In this document: positions 27,918 through 36,726 of the stretch, one piece after another
Numbering within the stretch: position 1 is the first letter of the stretch
How the letters are laid out: each line of letters begins with the position of its first letter
NCBI GenBank assembly: GCA_943913135.1
Contig: CALTVE010000002.1
Span: 62,001 to 126,000, forward strand
Length of the DNA stretch: 64,000 bases
DNA from: an uncultured Francisella sp.
GTDB taxonomy: Bacteria; Pseudomonadota; Gammaproteobacteria; Burkholderiales; Neisseriaceae
Reading direction: 5' to 3'
The notes under the pieces: model-generated
What the model saw: only the letters and a program-made list of their open reading frames with translations
Databases searched by the model: none
Told to the model about the DNA's origin: nothing
Program-made: the position numbers and the translations under genes

Positions 27918-27923
27918 ATTATA
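27918..27923 (-). promoter_or_regulatory. Extended -10 promoter of the nhaD-folA operon
   Basis: On the minus strand TGTTATAAT gives a perfect TATAAT with an extended TGn. No good -35 is present at 16-18 nt, as is usual for extended -10 promoters. The expected start near 27911 gives a 30-nt leader to the nhaD ATG. Confidence 0.6.
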
Positions 27924-27955
27924 ACATGCCTAAACTTACACCCCAGAGAGCATGC

Positions 27956-27961
27956 TATAAT
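27956..27961 (+). promoter_or_regulatory. Extended -10 promoter of ppk2
   Basis: TGCTATAAT on the plus strand is a perfect extended -10 (TATAAT at 27956-27961), diverging from the nhaD promoter only 32 bp away. The leader to the ppk2 ATG would be about 33 nt. Confidence 0.55.
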
Positions 27962-28000
27962 TTACTTAAGTTTTAATTCAGTCAATGATGTACGTACGCT

Positions 28001-29131
28001 ATGGCAACCGAAAAAGACACCCCACCCTTATCCACTTATGCAAACTCAGAAAATAAAAAGTCTTCTACTTTAAGAACCAAAAAAACAGCAGCAGCTGACC
28101 CAGCCATTACCAAAGCAGTGACTAAAAAAACCATCCCCCACGAAGAGAGCGCCGTCGAAAAAAGCATGCCCTCCAAGCAGAAAACTGCTACCGCTGCAGA
28201 ACAAAACCGAGGGAATACAGCTCCTCAGGTGCCGCCTTTATTTAATCTTAAAGTTTTACAACACAAGGGTCAGGTGTCTCCAGAAAACTCCAACAGCGCA
28301 GAACTGCCGGAAAGTTATCCCTATACCACGCGCATGCGGCGTAAAACTTATGAAAAGCAAAAAAAAGATTTACAAATAGAACTTTTAAAAGTGCAGCAAT
28401 GGGTGAAACAGAGCGGACAAAAAATCGTTTGTCTTTTTGAAGGACGTGATGCTGCCGGCAAGGGTGGAACAATCAAACGTTTTATGGAGCATCTCAATCC
28501 TCGCGGGGCAAGAGTAGTGGCGCTGGCCACCCCTACTGAAGCAGAAAAAGGACAATGGTATTTTCAACGTTATATTGAACATCTTCCTACCCAAGGAGAA
28601 ATGGTATTCTTCGACCGCTCTTGGTATAACCGCGCCGGAGTAGAACGGGTGATGCACTTTTGCACACCTAACGAATATCTGGAATTCATGCGTCAAGCGC
28701 CGGAATTAGAGCGCATGTTGGTTAACTCTGGTATTTTGCTATTTAAATTTTGGTTTTCAGTCAGCCGTGAAGAACAACTGCGCCGCTTTATTTCCCGGCA
28801 GAACGATCCTTTAAAACACTGGAAACTTTCTCCCATCGATATTCAATCCTTAGATAAATGGAATGACTATACTGAAGCCAAAAATGCTATGTTTTTTCAT
28901 ACTCATACCGGCGATGCCCCCTGGACGATCGTTAAATCAGATGATAAAAAGCGTGCCCGTTTAAATACTATTCGTTACTTCTTAAGCCGCTTAGATTATC
29001 CTGAGAAAAATCTGCACCTGATCCATATGTTGGATAAAAAAATTGTCTATAACCCCGATATGCAAGCGGTAGAAAACACTTTACTCAGCCCTTTTCCCAA
29101 CGCCTATCAAGGCAAAGAGAAAGTTTTGTGA
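28001..29131 (+). CDS. ppk2: Polyphosphate kinase 2 family protein
   Basis: Transfers phosphate between polyphosphate and nucleotides in the cytosol. The catalytic core starts at about residue 106: Walker A FEGRDAAGKGG (about 146-156), the lid segment RGARVVALATPT, Walker B FFDRSWYNRAGVE and WKLSPIDIQSLDKW. The GRDAAGKGG form resembles class I PPK2 enzymes, which favour nucleoside diphosphates; that assignment is inference. The first 105 residues are a Lys/Thr/Ala/Ser-rich, low-complexity extension that PPK2 enzymes usually lack at this length. It converges on ldcA. Confidence 0.9.
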   Translation: MATEKDTPPLSTYANSENKKSSTLRTKKTAAADPAITKAVTKKTIPHEESAVEKSMPSKQKTATAAEQNRGNTAPQVPPLFNLKVLQHKGQVSPENSNSAELPESYPYTTRMRRKTYEKQKKDLQIELLKVQQWVKQSGQKIVCLFEGRDAAGKGGTIKRFMEHLNPRGARVVALATPTEAEKGQWYFQRYIEHLPTQGEMVFFDRSWYNRAGVERVMHFCTPNEYLEFMRQAPELERMLVNSGILLFKFWFSVSREEQLRRFISRQNDPLKHWKLSPIDIQSLDKWNDYTEAKNAMFFHTHTGDAPWTIVKSDDKKRARLNTIRYFLSRLDYPEKNLHLIHMLDKKIVYNPDMQAVENTLLSPFPNAYQGKEKVL

Positions 29132-29194
29132 TAAGGAGCTGAAAGAAAAAGCATCACCAAGGGGAAAAAAGTCCCCTTTAAACAGGCTCCTTAT
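29131..29194. terminator. Nested inverted repeats between ppk2 and ldcA
   Basis: An inner hairpin (AAGGGGA 29159-29165, TCCCCTT 29172-29178, 6-nt loop) lies inside an outer perfect 9-bp repeat (ATAAGGAGC 29131-29139, GCTCCTTAT 29186-29194). The outer arms overlap the ppk2 stop and the ldcA stop. T-runs after the stems are short in both directions, so termination efficiency is uncertain, but the position suits a shared bidirectional terminator. Confidence 0.55.
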
Positions 29195-30456
29195 TGGTCC
29201 CAGCGCCTTGGCTCTGGGGTGGTAGTATCGTCTTTAGGTTCAGACAGCGTTTGTGAGCCTTGGGAGGCAGGTTGAAGTTTCGGCGTTGGTGACTCTTTAA
29301 CAGATGGGGTAGAATCCGAGGACATTTGCGGCTTTGGCTCCTGGAAAAAAGGCTGAGATTCCGGCAAAAGCATTTGCAAATTAAGAGAGCGCGCATCAAT
29401 GTGGGGATAAGAAAAGAATTCTACGCGGTAACCTCGGTTATTAGGAACAATACGCGCGGGATAGCCCAAAGGCATCGTTACTTTGTCAGCCGCATGGCCA
29501 AAAGGAAATTGAGTAAAAACGGGTAAATGGGTTAAACGTGCCACATTGGCGATGGCCGTGCCTAAACCATAACTATCATCATAACTATCGGCATCCACCC
29601 CTTGCATATTAAAATTACCAAAGACAATAGCCTTTTGTTTTTGCAAGATACGAGCGAGATATAAAGTTTCAAGCATCCGTTCAATGCGATAGGGCTGCTC
29701 TCCAACTTCCTCGATAAACAGAATCCCCCCTTTCACATTAGGCATATAAGGGGTCCCCACCAGGGCGCTTAATACCGATAGATTCCCGCCCCAAAAAATT
29801 CCTTCTACCTCACGATCGGCAAAAGCTGTCGGCACATTGATATTTAGACGGCCATGGCTGATCGCATTGATAAAACTGTACATCGTATAATAAGAAGGTT
29901 GGAGTTTACCCAAATCGCTATAAGCCATCGGCCCGGCAAAACTGCCCATATTGCCTTTAGCCATCAACGCCAGCTGCAAGGCAGAAACATCGCTATAACC
30001 CACAAGAAAGCTTCCTGTCTCCCTCATTTTAGCAGCCAAACGCGGCCAATCGATATGGGGCAACAAACGCATCGCACCATAGCCACCCCGTACGGCCAGA
30101 AAAATTTTAGGAACGGGAACTCGGCTTTCTACTACCGCCTGAAAATCTTCCACTCTTTCCTGATCACTGCCCGCAAAACGGCTAAAGCGACGAAACGCAG
30201 CTGCGGTGTTGGTCACTGCAAAACCTGCTTGCTGTAAACGGGCGATTGCCCGCTCTAAGGCGGCCGCATCATTACAGACGCTGGAACTGGCAAAAAGGCG
30301 TATCTCATAATTAGGGCCCTTAGGAGAAAAACGCTCAGGCCCTCTTTGGGTGGGCGATATTGTTTGTGGCACCTCTCTACTGGCGCACGCTTCAACAAAA
30401 GCAGCTCCAGCCAAGGCAGAATATCCCAAAAAAGAGCGACGATTAAGCGTTTTCAT
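29191..30456 (-). CDS. LD-carboxypeptidase (peptidase S66), exported
   Basis: Family S66 removes the terminal D-alanine from murein tetrapeptides. The 421 residues have a twin-arginine signal (NRRSFLGYSALAGAAF) ending in VEAC, a possible lipobox with Cys24, so the enzyme may be a Tat-exported lipoprotein rather than cytosolic like E. coli LdcA. Catalytic regions: Ser in GYSDVSALQLAL and His in PFGHAADKVTMPLG. A Pro/Ser/Thr/Lys-rich tail of about 65 residues follows the domain. Its ATG overlaps the maeB stop by 4 bp. Family call is firm; location is inference. Confidence 0.88.
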   Translation of the reverse strand: MKTLNRRSFLGYSALAGAAFVEACASREVPQTISPTQRGPERFSPKGPNYEIRLFASSSVCNDAAALERAIARLQQAGFAVTNTAAAFRRFSRFAGSDQERVEDFQAVVESRVPVPKIFLAVRGGYGAMRLLPHIDWPRLAAKMRETGSFLVGYSDVSALQLALMAKGNMGSFAGPMAYSDLGKLQPSYYTMYSFINAISHGRLNINVPTAFADREVEGIFWGGNLSVLSALVGTPYMPNVKGGILFIEEVGEQPYRIERMLETLYLARILQKQKAIVFGNFNMQGVDADSYDDSYGLGTAIANVARLTHLPVFTQFPFGHAADKVTMPLGYPARIVPNNRGYRVEFFSYPHIDARSLNLQMLLPESQPFFQEPKPQMSSDSTPSVKESPTPKLQPASQGSQTLSEPKDDTTTPEPRRWDQ

Positions 30457-32753
30457 AACTTTCCTTGCTTTTCCCTGTGACTATAGCGCTGAGCATCGAC
30501 TGCGGCGATGGCACACAAATTAACAATACGCCGTGTGGAAGAAATGGGCGTGAGAATGTGACAGGGTTTAGCCATACCCATCAAAATCGGCCCAATGGCC
30601 ACGCCATCAGAGGCTGATACTCGTAAAAGATTATGACTGATATTTGCAGCATAGATATTAGGCATCACTAGTAAATTGGCTCCACCTTCCTGCAAGGGGG
30701 AATCATCCATCAAATCTAAACGCATATCTTGTACTAAGGCCACATCCCCTTGCATTTCACCGTCCACTTCCAAATCTGGATCCTCTGCATGCACAATCGC
30801 CAGCGCTTCTTTCATTTTGTCGCTCACTGCTGATGGAATAGAACCGTAATTCGAATTCGACAATAAAGCCGCCTTGGGTTTAACCCCAAAAGAGCGCATT
30901 TGCCGGGCCGACATTTCCGTAATTCGTGCTATCTGCAAGGCATCGGGGTCTTCGTTCACATGAGTATCGGTGATAAAGACGTTGCCTTTAGATAACATTA
31001 AGGCATTCATCGCACATGCGATTTTTTCAGGATTATCGTAACCAATAATCTCTTCTAATATGGCAAAATGTTCTTTAAAGGCACCGACCGTACCACACAC
31101 TAAGGCATCGGCTTCGCCGCGGTATAGCATCAAAGCACCTACTCGCGTCGGCGCATGCACTAATCGCTGACGCGCTCCTTGACGCGTAATCCCCCGCCGT
31201 TTACACAGTTGATAATAAGTTTCGCAATACTCATCATAGCGCGGATCTTTATCACTATTAAAGATCTCAAAGTCTTCATCGATTTTTAGATTAATACGCA
31301 ATTCTTGCAATCGCGCTTTAATCACCTCACGTCTGCCGACTAGAATCGGCTTACATATCCCACTAGCGACTACTGAATAGGTCGCTTGCAGTACGCGTTC
31401 TTCCTCCCCATTGCACAGCACTACCCGTTTTATATCTTTCTTGGCTTTGGCAAAAATAGGACGCATGAATAAATTAGTTTTATAGACATATTGAGTCAGT
31501 GCCGCCTGATAAGATTCTAAATCCTCTAATGGCCGCGTTGCCACCCCAGAATCCATTGCCGCCTTGGCCACGGCACTGGCAATATCGACAATCAAGCGTG
31601 GGTCGAAGGGTGAAGGAATCACATGTTCAGGCCCAAAAGCAATGTCTTTTCCCACCGCGTTTTTTACTAAATCACTGGCTTCAGCTTTTGCTAATTTGGC
31701 GATCGCATGCACAGAGGCAATTTTCATCTCTTCATTGATAGCTGTCGCTCCTACATCCAAGGCCCCACGGAATATAAAGGGGAAGCACAACACATTATTA
31801 ACCTGATTGGGGAAATCAGATCGGCCGGTACAAATGATGGCATCGGGCCGCACCGCCTTTGCAAGCGGTGGCCAGATTTCTGGTTCTGGATTAGCAAGCG
31901 CCATAATAATGGGATCACGGGCCATGCTTTTTACCATCTCCGCCTCTAATACATCCGGCCCTGATAATCCTAAAAAGAGGTCGCTGCCTTCCATGACCTC
32001 CCCTAAAGTACGACGGCCGTCGTCTTTAATAGCATATTTTTGTTTTGTAGGGGGTAAGGTTTTATTGCGGCCTTCATAAATTACTCCTTGAGAATCACAG
32101 ACCACTACATTCTTTTTATCGATTCCCAAAGCGAGCAATAAATTCAAACAAGCAACAGCCGCAGCGCCTGCACCTGAACATACCACTTTAATATCGCCAA
32201 TTTTCTTTCTAACGATTTCTAAAGCATTTAAAATCGCGGCGGCCGCAATAATTGCTGTTCCATGTTGATCATCATGAAACACTGGGATCTTCAAGCGCTC
32301 TTTTATCTTTGCTTCGATATAAAAACATTCGGGCGCCTTGATGTCTTCTAGATTAATTCCCCCAAAAGTAGGCTCCAAAGAAGCGATAATATCGACGATC
32401 TTATCTGGATCTTTTTCATTAATTTCAATATCAAAGACGTCAATACCGGCAAATTTTTTAAATAAAACTGCCTTACCTTCCATAACGGGTTTACCCGCCA
32501 AAGGGCCGATATCGCCTAAACCCAACACTGCGGTCCCATTGCTAATTACCGCTACCAGATTAGAACGATTGGTATAACGCGACACTAAACTGGGATCTTT
32601 TTCAATTTCTAAACAAGGGGCGGCCACCCCGGGGGAATAAGCCAGCGATAAATCATATTGTGTAGCAAGGGGTTTGGTCGGGGTGATTTGTACTTTCCCC
32701 GGACGCAAAAATTCGTGAAAGGCGAGGGCCGCCTTTTTTAAGTCTTCATCCAT
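30453..32753 (-). CDS. maeB: NADP-dependent malic enzyme with phosphotransacetylase-like domain
   Basis: Converts malate to pyruvate and CO2 with reduction of NADP. The 766 residues (E. coli MaeB 759) contain the malic enzyme domain ([38 protein letters not shown]) and NAD(P)-binding motif [11 protein letters not shown] in the first 430 residues, then a phosphate acetyltransferase-like domain thought to be regulatory. With glcB in the same window it offers both entry and exit of malate. It is coupled to the downstream S66 gene. Confidence 0.96.
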   Translation of the reverse strand: MDEDLKKAALAFHEFLRPGKVQITPTKPLATQYDLSLAYSPGVAAPCLEIEKDPSLVSRYTNRSNLVAVISNGTAVLGLGDIGPLAGKPVMEGKAVLFKKFAGIDVFDIEINEKDPDKIVDIIASLEPTFGGINLEDIKAPECFYIEAKIKERLKIPVFHDDQHGTAIIAAAAILNALEIVRKKIGDIKVVCSGAGAAAVACLNLLLALGIDKKNVVVCDSQGVIYEGRNKTLPPTKQKYAIKDDGRRTLGEVMEGSDLFLGLSGPDVLEAEMVKSMARDPIIMALANPEPEIWPPLAKAVRPDAIICTGRSDFPNQVNNVLCFPFIFRGALDVGATAINEEMKIASVHAIAKLAKAEASDLVKNAVGKDIAFGPEHVIPSPFDPRLIVDIASAVAKAAMDSGVATRPLEDLESYQAALTQYVYKTNLFMRPIFAKAKKDIKRVVLCNGEEERVLQATYSVVASGICKPILVGRREVIKARLQELRINLKIDEDFEIFNSDKDPRYDEYCETYYQLCKRRGITRQGARQRLVHAPTRVGALMLYRGEADALVCGTVGAFKEHFAILEEIIGYDNPEKIACAMNALMLSKGNVFITDTHVNEDPDALQIARITEMSARQMRSFGVKPKAALLSNSNYGSIPSAVSDKMKEALAIVHAEDPDLEVDGEMQGDVALVQDMRLDLMDDSPLQEGGANLLVMPNIYAANISHNLLRVSASDGVAIGPILMGMAKPCHILTPISSTRRIVNLCAIAAVDAQRYSHREKQGKL

Positions 32754-32796
32754 TTAGGTTATGCTCCAACGTCCAGCAGCGTCTTTAAAACCAGGC

Positions 32797-32824
32797 GCTA
32801 AAAGTAGCCCGCTAAAAGTAGCCC
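32797..32824. repeat. Tandem duplication of a 14-bp unit
   Basis: GCTAAAAGTAGCCC occurs twice head-to-tail (32797-32810, 32811-32824) in the 156-bp gap between comEA and maeB. The flanks show no gene. It looks like a replication-slippage duplication. Confidence 0.7.
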
Positions 32825-32909
32825 TATTTTATCACGCCCGAGGTTTTTTCCTAGAGCAGATACCTCCTAATTAACAAGCATTTACTGCTTCTTAATGTCT
32901 GTAATATCC

Positions 32910-33437
32910 CTAATAAGCTCGGTTAGGAATAGGGTATATCGGTTCAGCCCAATCTCCTTTGCCCTGTTGTCTGTGGTGAGGGGTTTCTTTTCCTCTCTCT
33001 TTGGGTCGGGTCAGATCCTGTAAGGTTCCAAAAAAACGCCTCTTCTCTTTTTTCTTAATAATCGCCCCTACCTTTTTAGGACGAACACCTTTTAGAGGGG
33101 CGAAAGAAGCTGTTGAAGCTGGATTGGCATCGATTGATAACTCCCCCTCTTCTTTTTTAATTCCTTTACTTTCTTCATCTACTTCGATTTTATTTTTATT
33201 GTCATGCCATATTTTTTTACCTATTCCTTTCACCTTCATCACCTCCTCTGCTCGAGTAAAAGGACCGTGACTTTGCCGATATTGAATAATGGTTTCGGCT
33301 TTTTTAGCTCCTATACCTTTTAATGTCTGTAATTCTTTTTTACTGGCACTATTCAGGTTAATAGCAGAAACAAGTATCGGTAAAAATAAACAAAAAACGA
33401 GGAAAGTTTTTTTTATCGCGGAAAAAAATCGTTTCAT
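32910..33437 (-). CDS. ComEA-like helix-hairpin-helix DNA-binding protein
   Basis: A 175-residue protein with a signal peptide or N-terminal anchor (about 1-25) and a ComEA-type HhH domain: INLNSASKKELQTLKGIGAKK, then EEVMKVKGIGKK. Such proteins bind incoming DNA in the periplasm during natural transformation. Unusually, the C-terminal half contains a second, degenerate copy (LKGVRPKKVGAIIKKKEK, then LQDLTRPKERGK) embedded in a very basic tail. ATG at 33437 has AAGGAG upstream at a rather long 12 nt. It has its own transcription unit. Competence is inference; no other com genes are in the window. Confidence 0.82.
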   Translation of the reverse strand: MKRFFSAIKKTFLVFCLFLPILVSAINLNSASKKELQTLKGIGAKKAETIIQYRQSHGPFTRAEEVMKVKGIGKKIWHDNKNKIEVDEESKGIKKEEGELSIDANPASTASFAPLKGVRPKKVGAIIKKKEKRRFFGTLQDLTRPKERGKETPHHRQQGKGDWAEPIYPIPNRAY

Positions 33438-33516
33438 ATAAAAATTTATCTCCTTTTACCAACAGCCAAGGAAAATATTTGCAGTAAAAGTAAAACTAAG
33501 TTAAGGTTAGGAGACA

Positions 33517-34746
33517 TTGCTGGTTTGGAAACAACATTGCTTTTTCTCTTGTTTTTCTATCTTAACCCTGCTTAAATTGAATGGATTAAAAAGCTTGACG
33601 AACGCACGCAGACCTCCTCGTTCCTTCAAACGAAAACTATTAATCGCTGCTGTTTATATTATAGTGATTTTGTTGTTCTTGTTTACCTATAGTTCGTGCC
33701 ATAAAAAGAAAACGCAAATATTAACAGAAGTAGCCGTTAAAAAAGATTTAAGCACTGAGGTGTTAGCTTCTGGGACCTTGCGCCCAGGTAAAGAGACCAC
33801 TGTAGGGGCCCAAGTAACTGCCAGAATCGAAAAACTTTATGTCGAAGTCGGTGATAAAGTGAAAGAAGGTCAAGTGATTGCTGTTTTAGATCCGACTGTG
33901 GCAAAAAATAATCTTGCCAAAGCGCGCAATGCTTTAAAAAGTGAACAAGCACAGCTGGCGACCTTAAAAAACAATTTGCGCATTGCTAAAGCTAACTATC
34001 AGAGTTATCGCACCCTTTACCAACAAGGGGCTACTTCTCGCCTAGAATATGATCGAAATCAAGCCGAATACAAAAGTACGCAAGAAGAGATCGCTCAAAC
34101 CCGCGCCCGCATTCAACAGGCTGAGCTAGAAGTCGAAAATCGCCAACAAGATGTTTCTTATACCGTCCTGCGTTCTCCCATAGAGGGAGTGGTGGTGTCT
34201 TTACCGGTATCGGTGGGCCAAACCTTAACTGCTGGCTATAGCACTCCCGATGTCGCAAAGATTGCACAACTGGATCAAATGACTATCCAAGCTCTGATAT
34301 CAGAAGCCGATATTTATAATGTTAAAGCCGGACAAAAGGCTTATTTTACAATCGCCGGCAATGGGGAAAAAAAATACCAAGCTCATGTAAAAACCGTTTA
34401 CCCCGTGCCGACCACTGTTTCTGAAAATAACAATAATAATGGTGAATCCAATGAATATTATGCAATTTTAAATGTAGATCAACTAGATCCTAATTTCCGC
34501 GCTTATATGACGACCACTGTACATATTATTACCAGTAGCAAAAAAAATGTACTGACCATCCCTTCTAAAGCCGTGCAGCAAAACGATCAAGGCGAAGAAT
34601 ATGTGATCCTGGTGCAACAGGGTAAAAAAGAAAAGCGTCTTATTCAAACAGGATACAGCACTGGAACCGATGTAGAAGTTACTTCAGGCTTAAAAAAAGG
34701 AGACCAAATAGTGACTGAAATCGTAAAATTGGAAAATAAAAGTTAA
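33517..34746 (+). CDS. macA: MacA-like periplasmic adaptor
   Basis: Membrane-fusion protein for the MacB ABC transporter. Domains in order: one membrane helix (about 42-58, IAAVYIIVILLFLFTYS), lipoyl half (VGAQVTARIEKLYVEVGDKV), coiled-coil hairpin (about 135-215), second lipoyl half (LRSPIEGVVVSLPVSVGQT) and beta-barrel. The frame has no ATG before the middle of the protein. The TTG at 33517 has GGAG only 3 nt before it; TTG at 33595, which would begin LTNARRPPRSFKRKLL, matches E. coli MacA length better. So the true start is open. It is directly followed by macB. Confidence 0.88.
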   Translation: MLVWKQHCFFSCFSILTLLKLNGLKSLTNARRPPRSFKRKLLIAAVYIIVILLFLFTYSSCHKKKTQILTEVAVKKDLSTEVLASGTLRPGKETTVGAQVTARIEKLYVEVGDKVKEGQVIAVLDPTVAKNNLAKARNALKSEQAQLATLKNNLRIAKANYQSYRTLYQQGATSRLEYDRNQAEYKSTQEEIAQTRARIQQAELEVENRQQDVSYTVLRSPIEGVVVSLPVSVGQTLTAGYSTPDVAKIAQLDQMTIQALISEADIYNVKAGQKAYFTIAGNGEKKYQAHVKTVYPVPTTVSENNNNNGESNEYYAILNVDQLDPNFRAYMTTTVHIITSSKKNVLTIPSKAVQQNDQGEEYVILVQQGKKEKRLIQTGYSTGTDVEVTSGLKKGDQIVTEIVKLENKS

Positions 34747-34754
34747 GGTTGGCT

Positions 34755-36725
34755 GTGCCGAGCATCATTAAACTCCAACATCTTTGCAAAAGCTTTCCCC
34801 AAGGTAATCGGGAAACACCGGTGTTGAAAGATTTATCACTCGAAATAGAAGCCCAAGATTTTATCGCCATTGTGGGCGCTTCAGGCAGTGGAAAATCTAC
34901 TTTAATGAATATCTTAGCTTGCTTAGATAGCCCCACTTCCGGCCAATATGTAATCTACGGCCAAGATGTCAGCACTCTAGGTGTTGATCAACTTGCCGAT
35001 TTGCGAAGCAAGCATTTTGGTTTTATTTTCCAGCGTTACCATCTGATAGCTGGATTAAGCGCTCTAGAAAACGTGATGGTCCCCGCTATTTATCTTAGAA
35101 TCGCCCCTAAACAAAGAAACCAAAGAGCACGACAGCTGCTGAGCGAATTAGGTCTCAGCAACCGCTTAGATTACACCCCTACCCAACTTTCCGGAGGACA
35201 GCAGCAAAGGGTCAGCATTGCGCGCGCATTGATGAACGGCGGTGAAATTATCTTTGCTGACGAACCTACAGGTGCCCTAGACAGTAAGAGTGGGCAAGAA
35301 GTGATGCGCTTTTTGCAAGAACTGAACCGCAAAGGGCACACCATTGTTATGGTAACCCATGATCCTAATCTGGCTCAACAGGCAAAACGAATTATTGAAA
35401 TTAAAGATGGATATATTATCAATGATAGACGTTTACACCCTTTACCTAAAGATACTTCCTCCTTTAACGCTCCCCCTACCCCTCAAGAAAACTATTTCTT
35501 GAGCTTGTTTTCCAGTCTGAAAGAAAACTATAAGATGGCTTTAAAAACGATTTTGCAAAGCAAGATGCGTTCTTTCTTGACCATGTTAGGAATCATTTTT
35601 GGGATTGCTTCAGTGGTAAGTATGACTTCGATCGGCAACGGTGTGGTTAAGGAAATGGATAGGATAATCAATAAAGATATCGTCCGCACTCTTTTTATCT
35701 ACACGGGAGATTCAAGACACTTAGAAGGACCACAAATGCCTGCAAAAGCCTTAGATGCCGATGATATTGCTTATTTTCAGAAGTTACCTTATTTAAAGAC
35801 GGTGATGCCTTCAATCGGCAATTCCGGCCGTTTACAATATGGGAATAAAATCTCTGCTCACGCAAGCTTAATTGGCTGTAGCGAAGACTGTTTACAAGCT
35901 TATGACTTAGAGCTTAAAAAGGGACAGGGGATCAGTAAAAACGAATTTAAAAAAGCAGGTTTAATCACTTTGATCGACCAAAAAACTGCGGATCGTCTTT
36001 TTCCTCACCAAGATCCCATAGGCAAAGCCGTTTTAGTTGAAAACATTCCCATGAAAGTAGTAGGTGTGGTTAAACCTGCTGGTTTAATCGGTAGAACTCG
36101 CGCTACTGGCACTGTTTATATCCCCTATACAACTTTGTCCTTACGCTTTTTATCTTCTAGCCCACTCTATAATCAATTATCGTTAACCGTAAGAAAAGGC
36201 TATGATTTAACCGATGTTAAAAACAAAGTGCACGATTATGTATCCGCAAAACACAAACGTGAAGATTTTGAAATCCAATCTTCGGATGAGGCAATTAAAC
36301 GTGGACAAAATCAAATTTTTCAATTAGAGGTTTTTGTCATTTTAATCGCTTCGATCGCCCTTTTGGTTGGCGGTATTGGGTTAATGAATATCATGTTGGT
36401 TTCAGTCAGCGAGCGAATGGGTGAGATCGGTATCCGTATGGCCGTGGGTGCCCATGAAAATGACATTAAAGCTCAATTTTTGATTGAAGCAATTATCCTC
36501 TGTTTAATCGGGGGCGCCATCGGCATTTTACTCTCTTTAGGGGTAGGCGGCGGCATTGCTTTATTAAAGCTTTATGTTCCAGAAGCACCTATCTTTTTCT
36601 CTTTTTCGATCCCCGCCTTAATCAGCGCCCTGATTTTTTCTAGCCTAATCGGTTTAGCTTTTGGCTATTTTCCCGCACGCAATGCTTCACGTTTAGATCC
36701 CGTAACTGCTTTAAGCCGTGAATAA
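34755..36725 (+). CDS. macB: MacB, ABC transporter ATPase-permease
   Basis: Fused ATPase and permease of a tripartite efflux system for macrolides, siderophores, toxins or lipopeptides depending on species. The 656 residues show Walker A GASGSGKST, signature LSGGQQQR and Walker B IIFADEPTGALDS in the first 240, a membrane helix near 280, a large periplasmic domain and three C-terminal helices (GGIGLMNIMLVSVSERMGEIGIRMAVGA). GTG at 34755 is preferred, 6 nt after AAGG; a TTG six bases earlier has no room for a ribosome site. Its stop is 1 bp from the purD stop. Confidence 0.94.
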   Translation: MPSIIKLQHLCKSFPQGNRETPVLKDLSLEIEAQDFIAIVGASGSGKSTLMNILACLDSPTSGQYVIYGQDVSTLGVDQLADLRSKHFGFIFQRYHLIAGLSALENVMVPAIYLRIAPKQRNQRARQLLSELGLSNRLDYTPTQLSGGQQQRVSIARALMNGGEIIFADEPTGALDSKSGQEVMRFLQELNRKGHTIVMVTHDPNLAQQAKRIIEIKDGYIINDRRLHPLPKDTSSFNAPPTPQENYFLSLFSSLKENYKMALKTILQSKMRSFLTMLGIIFGIASVVSMTSIGNGVVKEMDRIINKDIVRTLFIYTGDSRHLEGPQMPAKALDADDIAYFQKLPYLKTVMPSIGNSGRLQYGNKISAHASLIGCSEDCLQAYDLELKKGQGISKNEFKKAGLITLIDQKTADRLFPHQDPIGKAVLVENIPMKVVGVVKPAGLIGRTRATGTVYIPYTTLSLRFLSSSPLYNQLSLTVRKGYDLTDVKNKVHDYVSAKHKREDFEIQSSDEAIKRGQNQIFQLEVFVILIASIALLVGGIGLMNIMLVSVSERMGEIGIRMAVGAHENDIKAQFLIEAIILCLIGGAIGILLSLGVGGGIALLKLYVPEAPIFFSFSIPALISALIFSSLIGLAFGYFPARNASRLDPVTALSRE

Positions 36726-36726
36726 A

